52,733 nucleotides of DNA from Bacteroidales bacterium. Its GTDB lineage: Bacteria; Bacteroidota; Bacteroidia; Bacteroidales; GCA-2748055. Every line of letters begins with the position of its first letter. The stretch's first letter is position 1. The position numbers were made by a program, and so were the translations under genes. Below the pieces are notes generated by a model. The model made no database searches. It saw only the letters and a program-made list of their open reading frames with translations, and was not told where the DNA came from. Shown in pieces: positions 26,854 to 35,315 of the stretch. Location of the stretch: the NCBI GenBank assembly GCA_030589895.1, contig JAUUZQ010000011.1, positions 1 to 52,733 on the forward strand. The letters are read 5' to 3'.

Positions 26854-27666
26854 ATGTTAAAAAATCGTGTTCATATTGTTCTCTTGTTATTGCTGACTGC
26901 CGGGCTCATTACAAGTTGTGGTGAGTATGAAAAAATACTTAAAAGCAGAGATTATGCATTTAAGCTGGATAAGGCTATGGAGTATTATGAGGCTGAGGAG
27001 TTTGTGAAGGCAGGAACGCTATTCGATCAGGTTGTTAACATATACAGAGGTACCATTAAGGCAGATACTATAAAGTATTATCAGGCAAAAAGTTATTACG
27101 GACAACGTGATTACATACTGGCTGGTCATTTTTATGGAGAATTAGCTGAAACATATCTCAATAGTGTATTTGTTGAAGAGTCTGAATTTATGGTGGCGTA
27201 TTGCTATTACAAGTTATCTCCCAGAGCCGAATTGGATCAGGATAATACATACAGGGCAATCAATGCTTTCAAGATGTATATGATGAAATATCCTACATCA
27301 GAGAGAGTGTCTGAGTCTCAGGAGCTGATCAATGAGCTGAGTGATAAAATTGTGGATAAATCATATATTAGCTCAAAGCTTTATTACGACCTGGGTTATT
27401 ATAAATCTGCAATTATTGCATTGCGCAATAGCCTGGAGAATTATCCGGAAACTCAGTTCAGAGAGGAACTTATGTTTTTAATCTTAAAATCGAGTTACCT
27501 GCTTGCTGATAATAGTATTGAAAGCAAACGCATGGAGAGATTTCAATCAACAGTGGATGAATACCTGACATTTAATTCTGAATTTCCGGAAAGCACACAC
27601 TTTCGTGAAGCAGAAAAAATGTATGACAGCTCTCAGAAAACATTAAAAGAATACACAAAAAATTGA
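26854..27666 (+). CDS. bamD: Outer-membrane assembly lipoprotein BamD
   Basis: BamD is the essential lipoprotein of the BAM machinery that inserts beta-barrel proteins, such as the SusC porins here, into the outer membrane. This protein has 270 residues and a lipoprotein signal with Cys22 (LITSCGEYEK). TPR-like helical repeats follow (AMEYYEAEEFVKAGTLFDQV, YYQAKSYYGQRDY, AINAFKMYMMKYPTSE, YYDLGYYKSAIIALRNSLENYP). It opens a bacteroidete-typical gene string bamD-rpoZ-coaBC-porD-recN on one strand with tight spacing. The start is fixed by the signal peptide, although it lies only a few bases behind the -7 promoter element. Confidence 0.93.
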   Translation: MLKNRVHIVLLLLLTAGLITSCGEYEKILKSRDYAFKLDKAMEYYEAEEFVKAGTLFDQVVNIYRGTIKADTIKYYQAKSYYGQRDYILAGHFYGELAETYLNSVFVEESEFMVAYCYYKLSPRAELDQDNTYRAINAFKMYMMKYPTSERVSESQELINELSDKIVDKSYISSKLYYDLGYYKSAIIALRNSLENYPETQFREELMFLILKSSYLLADNSIESKRMERFQSTVDEYLTFNSEFPESTHFREAEKMYDSSQKTLKEYTKN

Positions 27667-27671
27667 TTTAG

Positions 27672-28004
27672 ATGGATTATAAAAAGACAAAAGCACCATT
27701 ATCTACTATCACCAGAAATTTAACAGTTACTGAAGATCACACTGATAATATTTATCAGAGAGTAATGGTAGTATCAAAACGTTCCAATCAAATTAGTGTT
27801 GAATTGAAGCAGGAATTGAATCAGAAACTGGAGGAATTTGCTTCATATACTGATAACCTTGAAGAAGTTTTTGAGAATCCCGAGCAAATTGAGATCTCAA
27901 AATATTATGAAAGACTTCCCAAACCTACACTTATTGCTCTTCAGGAACTTGAAGACAACGAAGTTTATTTCAGGTTAAACGAGCCTACAGAAATCACAGA
28001 GTAA
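27672..28004 (+). CDS. rpoZ: RNA polymerase omega-like (Rpb6-type) subunit
   Basis: This is a 110-residue protein of the bacteroidete Rpb6/omega family, the small subunit that helps assemble and stabilise the RNA polymerase beta' subunit. Its characteristic stretch is DNIYQRVMVVSKRSNQISVELKQELNQKLEEFASY, given here as separate short blocks: NIYQRVMVVSKRSNQIS and ELKQELNQKLEEF. Position strongly supports the call, because this family is usually found between bamD and coaBC in Bacteroidota. It starts 5 nt after bamD and ends 10 nt before coaBC, so it is co-transcribed. Confidence 0.85.
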   Translation: MDYKKTKAPLSTITRNLTVTEDHTDNIYQRVMVVSKRSNQISVELKQELNQKLEEFASYTDNLEEVFENPEQIEISKYYERLPKPTLIALQELEDNEVYFRLNEPTEITE

Positions 28005-28014
28005 AACTCCCCTG

Positions 28015-28578
28015 ATGGACCTTTCCGGGAAAAAAATAATTCTATCTGTAACAGGGAGCATTGCTGCATATAAAGCAGTTTTGTTACTCAGGTTATTGTC
28101 AAAGGAGGGGGCCGATGTTCAGGTTCTTATGACAGAAGCAGCCAAGGAGTTTATCACGCCGGTGACACTTTCTGTACTTTCAGGGAAATCTGTACTATCA
28201 GATTTTTTTAATGAAGCCGGGGGCGATTGGAACAGTCATGTGGATATGGGTGTAAATGCCGATCTCATGATCATTGCTCCGGCCACAGCCACTACTATTG
28301 GAAAGATGGCAAATGGAATTGCAGATAACCTGGTTGTCACAACCTATTTATCTGCCCGTTGCCCGGTAATGTTTGCCCCGGCTATGGATATGGATATGTA
28401 TCTCCATCCTTCAACGCAAATGAACATTGAGAAACTCAGGTCATTTGGAAACATTGTTCTTGAACCTACTGAAGGTGAACTTGCCAGCGGCCTTTCAGGA
28501 AAAGGAAGAATGGAGGAGCCTGAACAGATTATTGAGTTGATCAAACAGCTCAATCCTGTCGAAAAAAAAAAGGCCTGA
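28015..28578 (+). CDS. coaBC: Phosphopantothenoylcysteine decarboxylase half of CoaBC (5' part of a split coaBC)
   Basis: This is the flavoprotein CoaC half of the coenzyme A biosynthesis enzyme, which decarboxylates 4'-phosphopantothenoylcysteine. Motifs are ITGSIAAYKA-like LSVTGSIAAYKA, the active-site region GGDWNSHVDMG, TATTIGKMANGIADNL, and APAMDMDMY (normally PAMN-type). It normally continues straight into the CoaB synthetase domain in one ~400-residue protein. Here the frame ends at TGA 28576-28578, just after a run of ten A (28562-28571). One extra A would join it, without a stop, to the frame ending at 29276. The split is therefore a frameshift, slippage product or sequence error rather than an original gene end. 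Confidence 0.88.
   Translation: MDLSGKKIILSVTGSIAAYKAVLLLRLLSKEGADVQVLMTEAAKEFITPVTLSVLSGKSVLSDFFNEAGGDWNSHVDMGVNADLMIIAPATATTIGKMANGIADNLVVTTYLSARCPVMFAPAMDMDMYLHPSTQMNIEKLRSFGNIVLEPTEGELASGLSGKGRMEEPEQIIELIKQLNPVEKKKA
28562..28571 (+). other. A10 homopolymer at the coaC/coaB frame junction (possible slippage site)
   Basis: Ten consecutive A. With 11 A, the codons run on through GGC CTG AAA CGA GCT into the coaB frame with no stop and give a 420-residue CoaBC. Runs of this kind are prone to RNA polymerase slippage, ribosomal frameshifting and sequencing indels. Confidence 0.8.
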
Positions 28579-28592
28579 AACGAGCTGATAGC

Positions 28593-29276
28593 TTGTCCCG
28601 AACTTCTGTCGGGGAACGTACCGGAGTTCATAAAAAAATACTCATAACAGCTGGCCCCACATACGAAGCTATAGATCCCGTACGTTTTATTGGTAATCAC
28701 TCTTCCGGAAGGATGGGATATGCCATTGCAGATGCTTTTGCAAGAACCGGGGCTGAAGTATACCTTGTCTCTGGTCCAACATCCATTCATCCGGAACAGT
28801 CCGATATTAAGATTATTTCAGTGGTTTCTGCTTCGGATATGTACCGTGAATGTGCAAAACTGATTGAAGAGATGGACATTGCACTATTTGCCGCGGCAGT
28901 TGCCGATTTTTCCCCTGAGAAATCTTTAGACAGTAAAATAAAGAGTGAGAAGGATGAGCTTGTACTTAAGCTTATACCTACAAAGGATATTGCTGCCGGA
29001 TTGGGTAAAACGAAAAGAAAGGATCAGTTATTTGTCGGATTTGCACTTGAGACGGAACATGGGATTGAAAATGCAAAGAGGAAGTTGATTCGTAAAAACC
29101 TGGACCTTATTGTGATGAATACCCTTGAGGATGAGGGTGCCGGATTTGGGACTGAAACTAATAAAGTGACAATGATTGATAAATCCGGTAATATTGATAA
29201 ATTTGATCTTAAGCTTAAGTCGGAAGTTGCCTTGGATATTGTTGAAAAGACTTTAAAATTATTGAAAAATGCGTAA
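28593..29276 (+). CDS. coaBC: Phosphopantothenate-cysteine ligase half of CoaBC (3' part of a split coaBC)
   Basis: CoaB couples phosphopantothenate to cysteine (using CTP in bacteria), the step before CoaC. The domain is complete: KKILITAGPTYEAIDPVR-like start, FIGNHSSGRMG, AAVADF, LKLIPTKDI, VGFALETE and NTLEDEGAGFGTETN. The only start codon in frame before the domain is TTG 28593, and a standalone CoaB with this lead would be unusual. The residues before the domain (SRTSVGERTGV) are encoded by a GC-rich palindrome, so they look like an insertion in the CoaC-CoaB linker. I infer that the functional product is the CoaBC fusion, restored at the A10 tract. The end overlaps porD by 8 nt. Confidence 0.85.
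   Translation: MSRTSVGERTGVHKKILITAGPTYEAIDPVRFIGNHSSGRMGYAIADAFARTGAEVYLVSGPTSIHPEQSDIKIISVVSASDMYRECAKLIEEMDIALFAAAVADFSPEKSLDSKIKSEKDELVLKLIPTKDIAAGLGKTKRKDQLFVGFALETEHGIENAKRKLIRKNLDLIVMNTLEDEGAGFGTETNKVTMIDKSGNIDKFDLKLKSEVALDIVEKTLKLLKNA
28596..28615. repeat. Short palindrome in the coaBC linker
   Basis: An inverted repeat, CCCGA-acttctg-TCGGG, lies in the linker between the two CoaBC domains. A related palindrome lies at 50181-50194. Palindromes of this look are, from memory, dispersed in many Bacteroidota genomes. Confidence 0.55.
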
Positions 29277-30195
29277 GCTTATTCTATTAATCACAGTATT
29301 GGTATTGACAGTTCAACTGCAGGGCCAGGAACTGAAATGTAACATCCAGGTGGTGAGTCAGCAAGTGCAAGGGACTAATAAACAGGTTTTTGAAACGCTG
29401 AGAAATGCTATTTTCGAGTTCATGAACAATAAGGTGTGGACGAACAATGTCTATACGATGGACGAGCGAATTGAATGCAATCTGATGTTTAATATCACAG
29501 AGCAAGTATCTGCAGATGAATTCAGGGGAACTTTACAGATTCAATCCAGCCGACCTGTTTACAATACAAATTATAAAACGACAATGTTTAATTTTGTCGA
29601 TAAGGATATTCATTTCAGATATATTGAATTTGAACCACTGGAGTTTGATTTGAACTCACATTCCTCAAATCTCACCTCTATACTTGCTTTTTATGCCTAT
29701 TTTCTTCTTGCACTGGATTATGATTCATTTTCATACATGGGAGGTTCTCCCTATTTCGAAAATGCTGAAAAGATTGTAATTAATGCACAAAATGTTGTTG
29801 AAAAGGGATGGAAACCCATAGATGATATGTCGCACAAGAATCGTTACTGGCTGTCAAAGGACTTTTTGGATCAGGAGTATTCACCTGTCAGGGAGTTTAT
29901 TTACAGGTATCACCGACATGGACTCGATATGATGGATTCAAAAGTAATTGAAGGAAGAGCAGAAATAGCAACTTCTATTGAGTTGTTACAAAAAGTTTAT
30001 CGGAGCAGGCCCGATCCATATATGTATATACTCAGGCTTATATTTGATGCCAAAGCTGATGAAATGGTAAAAATATTTTCCGAATCCTTTGTTGAAGAGA
30101 AGAACAGGGTTCATAATATGCTTACTGAGATGGACCAGACCAATGCCAGCAAATATAAAACCATTCTGGAAGACAACACCCAGTTAGAATTTTAA
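29269..30195 (+). CDS. porD: PorD-like (DUF4835) type IX secretion protein
   Basis: This is a 308-residue exported protein (signal peptide MRKLILLITVLVLTVQLQG) matching the DUF4835 family, whose members are annotated as T9SS protein PorD. Recognisable blocks are ELKCNIQVVSQQVQG, FEFMNNKVWTNN, SADEFRGTLQIQSSRPVYN, ILAFYAYFLLALDYDSF and SREFIYRYHRHGLDMM-like VREFIYRYHRHGLD. A T9SS component fits the five sorting-domain proteins of the sulfatase locus. It overlaps coaB by 8 nt and recN by 1 nt, typical of this bacteroidete operon. The molecular role of the family is not well defined. Confidence 0.85.
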   Translation: MRKLILLITVLVLTVQLQGQELKCNIQVVSQQVQGTNKQVFETLRNAIFEFMNNKVWTNNVYTMDERIECNLMFNITEQVSADEFRGTLQIQSSRPVYNTNYKTTMFNFVDKDIHFRYIEFEPLEFDLNSHSSNLTSILAFYAYFLLALDYDSFSYMGGSPYFENAEKIVINAQNVVEKGWKPIDDMSHKNRYWLSKDFLDQEYSPVREFIYRYHRHGLDMMDSKVIEGRAEIATSIELLQKVYRSRPDPYMYILRLIFDAKADEMVKIFSESFVEEKNRVHNMLTEMDQTNASKYKTILEDNTQLEF

Positions 30196-31844
30196 TGATC
30201 AGGAATTTAAAGATCAGGAATTATGCTTTAATTGAGCAGCTGGAGATTGATTTTATCCCCGGTTTTATCACTATTACAGGTGAAACCGGCGCAGGTAAGT
30301 CTATCTTAATGGGTGCACTCTCTCTTATTCTGGGACATCGTGCAGATACAGGTGTATTGATGAATAAAGAGCAGAAGTGTTTTGTTGAAGGAGAGTTTAA
30401 AATCGATGGTAAATTCAAACAATTTTTTGATATAAATGATCTCGATTTTGAAGAATTGACACTCATCAGGCGAGAGATTCTCCCGGGTGGAAAATCCAGG
30501 GCTTTTATTAATGATACACCCGTGGTGCTCTCAGTTCTGAAGGACCTTGGTAGCCAACTCGTAGATGTTCATTCTCAACATCAGAACCTTCAGCTTAGCG
30601 ATAATGTTTATCAGATGGAAGTTGTAGATCATGTGTGTGGAAATGAAATCCCTCTGAGCAAATACAGGGAGCTGTTTTCTGCCTATTCTGCTTCTGTTCA
30701 GGAATATAAAAAACTAAAATCTTCCATTGATAATCTGAAAGGGGAACTTGATTTCTATGAATATCAGTTTACAGAGCTTGAAGCTGCAAAATTGATTGAA
30801 GGTGAAATGGAGAAGCTGGAATTAGAATTAAGTACCCTGGAGCATGCTGAAGAGATTAAATCTTCACTTGTTGAATCTTACCAGGCACTTTTAGGTGATG
30901 GGAAGGGCTTAACGCTTATAAATGAAGCTTTTAACCTTCAAAGGAAAATTGCAAATTTTCATCCTCCTTCATCCTCCTTTTCAGAACGTCTCGAATCTGC
31001 ATATATTGAGCTCAAGGATATTGCAGCTGAGATGGAGTCTATTGCCGGCTACACCGAATTCAATCCTGCCCGCCTGAATCAGGCCAGAGAGAGAATAGAT
31101 ATGCTCCATTCCCTGATGCAGAAACATAAGCTAAAGAGCATAGAGGCGTTGATAATCTTAAGAAATGAGCTGGAGAATAAAATTTCTGAAATAAGTTTCT
31201 CCGATGAGAACATGGAGAAGCTTAATAAGAAGATTCTGAACCTGAAGATGAAAGTAGAATCGAGTGCTGAGAAGCTTCATGTCGCCCGGGAATCATCCGG
31301 TAAACAGATTGAAAAAGAGATCGTTGACATGCTTCAGTTGTTGGGAATTCCTAACCCAACTTTCAAAGTGAAAGTGGTGCTTACTGAAGTGCCGGACGAA
31401 AATGGAATGGATGATGTCAGCTTCCTGTTTTCAGCAAACAAACAATCGCCGGCAGAGGAGATATCGAAAGTTGCTTCAGGTGGTGAGATTTCCAGGTTAA
31501 TGCTTTGTATAAAATCATTGCTTTCTGATTATAAAGGTCTTCCAACACTAATTTTCGATGAAATAGATTCAGGCGTGAGTGGTGAAGTAGCAGAAAAGGT
31601 TGGCATAATAATGAAGGAGATGTCAGGAGGGAGACAGGTAATAGCCATAACACATCTTCCTCAGGTTGCCTCACAGGGAGATTCTCATTTCCTTGTGTAT
31701 AAAGAAGAGAATGACCTGGCCACTACTACCAAAATAAGTGTACTTACTGAGGAAGAGCGGGTTCAGGAAATTGCAAAATTGCTTTCCGGTGAAGAGGTGA
31801 CTGTGGCTGCACTTTCCAATGCCAGGGAACTGCTTAAAAACTAA
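30195..31844 (+). CDS. recN: DNA repair protein RecN
   Basis: RecN is an SMC-like ATPase that tethers DNA ends during double-strand break repair. This one has 549 residues, the usual length. Walker A is GETGAGKS (29-36), followed by SQHQNLQLSD, a central coiled-coil region (~150-360), the ABC signature VASGGEISRLML and Walker B LIFDEIDSGVSGEVA. The start ATG overlaps the porD stop (TAATG), indicating translational coupling. Confidence 0.95.
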   Translation: MIRNLKIRNYALIEQLEIDFIPGFITITGETGAGKSILMGALSLILGHRADTGVLMNKEQKCFVEGEFKIDGKFKQFFDINDLDFEELTLIRREILPGGKSRAFINDTPVVLSVLKDLGSQLVDVHSQHQNLQLSDNVYQMEVVDHVCGNEIPLSKYRELFSAYSASVQEYKKLKSSIDNLKGELDFYEYQFTELEAAKLIEGEMEKLELELSTLEHAEEIKSSLVESYQALLGDGKGLTLINEAFNLQRKIANFHPPSSSFSERLESAYIELKDIAAEMESIAGYTEFNPARLNQARERIDMLHSLMQKHKLKSIEALIILRNELENKISEISFSDENMEKLNKKILNLKMKVESSAEKLHVARESSGKQIEKEIVDMLQLLGIPNPTFKVKVVLTEVPDENGMDDVSFLFSANKQSPAEEISKVASGGEISRLMLCIKSLLSDYKGLPTLIFDEIDSGVSGEVAEKVGIIMKEMSGGRQVIAITHLPQVASQGDSHFLVYKEENDLATTTKISVLTEEERVQEIAKLLSGEEVTVAALSNARELLKN

Positions 31845-31935
31845 TAATACTTCAAATATTGTAACATGGTTCGCACAATATCTGACTTCAGTTGTTAATA
31901 GTGTGAATATTTAAAAATATTTAATCTCAAAGAAT

Positions 31936-32784
31936 ATGTCATACAATTTACTTAAAGGAAAAAAGGGAATAATATTCGGTGCTTTAAATGATAAATCTAT
32001 TGCATGGAAAGTCGCTGAAAGAGCACATGAGGAAGGTGCTGAATTCGTTTTGACCAATGCTCCTATTGCGCTGAGAATGGGGACAATAAATGAGCTCGCT
32101 GAGAAATGTAATGCCCAGGTGATCGCGGCTGATGCAACCAGTCTGGAAGACCTGGAAAATCTTATTTCCCAAACCATGGAAATTATGGGTGGAAAGATTG
32201 ATTTTATATTGCATTCTATTGGTATGTCACCGAATGTCAGAAAAGGCTATAAGTATGACGAATTGAAATATGAGATGTACCACAAAACACTGGACATTTC
32301 AGCATTCTCATTGCACAAAGTATTGAGTGTGGCAAGAAGAATGGATGCTGTCAACGATTGGGGTTCTGTGGTTGCACTTTCTTATGTTGCAGCACAACGA
32401 ACTTTCTTTGGATACAATGACATGGCTGATGCTAAAGCCATCCTGGAATCAATTGCCAGGAGTTTCGGGTATATATATGGAAGGGATAAGAAAATCAGGG
32501 TCAATACCATTTCTCAGTCACCTACCCCGACTACAGCAGGTAGTGGTGTCAAAGGATTCGATAAACTGATAGACTATTCTGAAAGAATGTCACCGCTGGG
32601 AAATGCTACTGCTGAAGAATGTGCGGATTATTGTATTACGCTTTTCTCAGATCTTACCAGGAAAGTGACCATGCAGAACCTGTTTCATGATGGTGGATTC
32701 TCCAGCATGGGCATGAGCCTGCGTGCCATCCAGCAATATGAAAAGAGTTTTGAAGAGTGTCCCCCAATCCCGGATGAAGAGTAA
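31936..32784 (+). CDS. fabI: Enoyl-[acyl-carrier-protein] reductase (NADH)
   Basis: FabI performs the last reduction of each fatty-acid elongation cycle in the cytoplasm. This is a 282-residue short-chain dehydrogenase-like protein with KGIIFGALNDKSIAW (NAD-binding), ILHSIG, and the catalytic pair Tyr160/Lys167 in FGYNDMADAKA. The C-terminal FHDGGFSSMGM loop is present. It lies 91 nt after recN on the same strand; the gap contains an inverted repeat without a T-run, so co-transcription is uncertain. Confidence 0.95.
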   Translation: MSYNLLKGKKGIIFGALNDKSIAWKVAERAHEEGAEFVLTNAPIALRMGTINELAEKCNAQVIAADATSLEDLENLISQTMEIMGGKIDFILHSIGMSPNVRKGYKYDELKYEMYHKTLDISAFSLHKVLSVARRMDAVNDWGSVVALSYVAAQRTFFGYNDMADAKAILESIARSFGYIYGRDKKIRVNTISQSPTPTTAGSGVKGFDKLIDYSERMSPLGNATAEECADYCITLFSDLTRKVTMQNLFHDGGFSSMGMSLRAIQQYEKSFEECPPIPDEE

Positions 32785-32855
32785 TTCACCCTTCTCATAC
32801 GCATTTGCTCATTTTTTCTATATTTACCCCCGACTAAACACTAAACCTCCTCACC

Positions 32856-34013
32856 ATGAGCATTGCAATCATCCTTTTCTATCTGCTTTTCCCTGCCGCA
32901 TTACTTTATTTAGGTACAAAGTATAGCTTCATTAATAAAATTGGTATTGTCGTATTTTGCTATGTGGGTGGACTTATTATCGGGAATGTCAATATGGTAC
33001 CGGCTGAAATGTCTGGTATTCAGGGTGATCTGATGGGTGCTGCTATTCTTTTGGGTATTCCATTGGTTCTTTTCTCCGAGAATATCCTCAAGTGGATAAA
33101 GTTGGCAAAATATACATTTATTTCTCTCTTGCTGGGCGTAGTTTCAGTTGTTATTATGGTGTTTCTTGGGTATTATTTGCTGAGGGATCATATTCCGGAA
33201 GCCTGGAAAGTTGCCGGGATGCTGATTGGTGTCTATACTGGAGGAACTCCAAATCTGGCAGCCATTGCACAGGCTTTGAATGTTGATGAGGACATGTATA
33301 TTCTTACCCATACTGTTGACCTTGCTATAGGAGCAATGGTATTGCTGTTTCTGATTACCGGAGCGAAAAGACTTTTCGGATCATTCATGAAACCCTATAA
33401 GTCGACTGGGGAATACAGTGAAAAGGAGAGTGAAGTCATGGTGAATGATTTTGAATCATATAAAGGTTTCCTGAAGAAGAAGAATATTCCCGGAATACTG
33501 AAAGCTTTTACCATATCCTTGTTGGTTTTTGGAGCCGGATTTGGCATGACATTATTGTTTGAGGGAGATGCAAAGGATACGGCAGCGATACTTACGGTTA
33601 CTACACTTGGCATTCTATTGTCGCTTGTTCCATTTGTAAATAAAAATCGCAATTCCTTTCAACTCGGAATGTATTTCATTTACGTTTTTTGTGTGATTGT
33701 GGCGTCGAAAGCCAATATTATGGAGATATTCAATCCGGATTCATGGGAAATGCTGATGTATATATCAATATATGTGGCCATGGCCATGATAGGTTCATTG
33801 ATATTGCATTCTTTGTTATCATGGGCTTTAGGTATCAGCACAGATGATTTTATCATGACTTCAACAGCACTTTCAAACTCACCGCCATTTGTTCCTGTAG
33901 TTGCTGCAGCAATAAAGAATAAGGAAGTGATGATTCCCGGAATGATCATTGGAGTCATTGGCTACGCAATTGGAAATTATTTAGGGGTGGCAATAGCATA
34001 CTTGCTGAAGTAG
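32856..34013 (+). CDS. DUF819 family integral membrane protein
   Basis: This is a 385-residue protein with about ten hydrophobic segments. The DUF819 signature GVYTGGTPNLAAIAQAL lies near the middle, and a similar re-entrant-like stretch (TSTALSNSPPFVPVVAAAI) near the C-terminus, which suggests an inverted-repeat transporter fold. The family is poorly characterised and its substrate is unknown. A hydrophilic loop (~170-210) separates the two halves. It lies upstream of hutI/ftcD on the same strand with a 70-nt gap, so a link to histidine catabolism is possible but not shown. Confidence 0.85.
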   Translation: MSIAIILFYLLFPAALLYLGTKYSFINKIGIVVFCYVGGLIIGNVNMVPAEMSGIQGDLMGAAILLGIPLVLFSENILKWIKLAKYTFISLLLGVVSVVIMVFLGYYLLRDHIPEAWKVAGMLIGVYTGGTPNLAAIAQALNVDEDMYILTHTVDLAIGAMVLLFLITGAKRLFGSFMKPYKSTGEYSEKESEVMVNDFESYKGFLKKKNIPGILKAFTISLLVFGAGFGMTLLFEGDAKDTAAILTVTTLGILLSLVPFVNKNRNSFQLGMYFIYVFCVIVASKANIMEIFNPDSWEMLMYISIYVAMAMIGSLILHSLLSWALGISTDDFIMTSTALSNSPPFVPVVAAAIKNKEVMIPGMIIGVIGYAIGNYLGVAIAYLLK

Positions 34014-34083
34014 CTCTTCTGACCTTTTCCATAACATCTAATTCAAACCACCCTTTTTCTTATCTTCGTCACAAAGAATTCAC

Positions 34084-35307
34084 ATGAGAAAACTGATCAC
34101 TAACATTGCTTCACTGGTGGGTATTTTGGATAGTTCCGTTAAAATCCTGGCCGGAGCAAATATGAATATTCTTGCGTCAATTGAAAATGCGTGGCTGCTT
34201 ATTGAGGATGGCAAGATTGCAGATTTTGGGAAGGAAAATATACCAGAATCACTTGACGAGATTATTGATGCTGAGGAGGGAATTCTGATGCCTGCATTCT
34301 GTGATTCTCATACCCACCTGGTGTACGCAGGAAGCAGAGAGAAGGAGTATGAAGATAAAATCAAAGGTTTGAGCTATGAAGAGATAGCCAAACGCGGAGG
34401 TGGAATTCTCAATTCTGCAGAATTACTGCACCGGACATCAGAAAAAGAGTTGTTTAATCAATCTTTGGTCAGAGCACATGAGATCATGGAATTTGGAACC
34501 GGGGCAGTGGAGATAAAAAGCGGATACGGATTGTCAACCATTGATGAAATGAAGATGTTACGTGTGGCGAGGAGGATAGGAGAGGAGACGGACCTTACTG
34601 TTAAGACTACATTTCTGGGGGCGCATGCCTTCCCCGAAGCCTACCGATTGAAGAGGGATGAGTATGTGGATTTGATTATAAATGAAATGATTCCGGCTGT
34701 GGCATCTGAAAAACTCGCAGATTATATTGATGTTTTTTGTGATCGGGGTTTCTTTTCTGTTGAACAGACCAGCAGAATTCTGGAAGCGGGATTGAAGTAC
34801 AATATGTTGCCGAAGATACATGCAAATGAACTTGATTACTCCGGTGGAATACAAGTTGGTGTTAAATATGGAGCAAGATCTGTTGATCACCTGGAATTTA
34901 CCGGTGATGAAGAGATCAAAGCATTGCAGCGCAGTCAAACGATGCCTACATTGTTACCGGGAGCCTCACTTTTTCTGGGAATGACATATGCACCTGCCAG
35001 GAAGATGATTGATGCCGGGCTTCCTGTGGCACTGGCTTCTGATTATAATCCGGGATCATCGCCATCAGGGAATATGAAATTGGTGATGTCGCTGGCAATG
35101 ATGCAAATGAGGATGATGCCGGCTGAAGTTTTGAATGCGACAACTATTAATAGTGCTTATGCAATGGGAGTTGAAAATTCTCTGGGTTCTGTTACCAGGG
35201 GAAAAACAGCAAATCTGATCATTACGAAGAAGATTCCTGGGATTGGATATCTGCCTTATGCCTATGGGTCGGATCTGATTAGTAAGGTGATACTTAATGG
35301 AAAATAA
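34084..35307 (+). CDS. hutI: Imidazolonepropionase
   Basis: HutI opens the ring of imidazolone-5-propionate to give formimino-glutamate in histidine degradation. This is a 407-residue amidohydrolase with the metal-binding SHTHLVYAGSRE (His76, His78), KSGYGL, GAHAFP, PKIHANEL, SVDHLEFTGDEE and SDYNPGSSPSGNM. Length and motifs are normal. It lies 8 nt before ftcD, the enzyme that uses its product, so the two form an operon. Confidence 0.95.
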   Translation: MRKLITNIASLVGILDSSVKILAGANMNILASIENAWLLIEDGKIADFGKENIPESLDEIIDAEEGILMPAFCDSHTHLVYAGSREKEYEDKIKGLSYEEIAKRGGGILNSAELLHRTSEKELFNQSLVRAHEIMEFGTGAVEIKSGYGLSTIDEMKMLRVARRIGEETDLTVKTTFLGAHAFPEAYRLKRDEYVDLIINEMIPAVASEKLADYIDVFCDRGFFSVEQTSRILEAGLKYNMLPKIHANELDYSGGIQVGVKYGARSVDHLEFTGDEEIKALQRSQTMPTLLPGASLFLGMTYAPARKMIDAGLPVALASDYNPGSSPSGNMKLVMSLAMMQMRMMPAEVLNATTINSAYAMGVENSLGSVTRGKTANLIITKKIPGIGYLPYAYGSDLISKVILNGK

Positions 35308-35315
35308 CAATAACA

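Noticed and set aside
31856..31881. Inverted repeat ATATTGT/ACAATAT after recN as a terminator
   Set aside because: It has a weak AT-rich stem with a long loop and no T-run.
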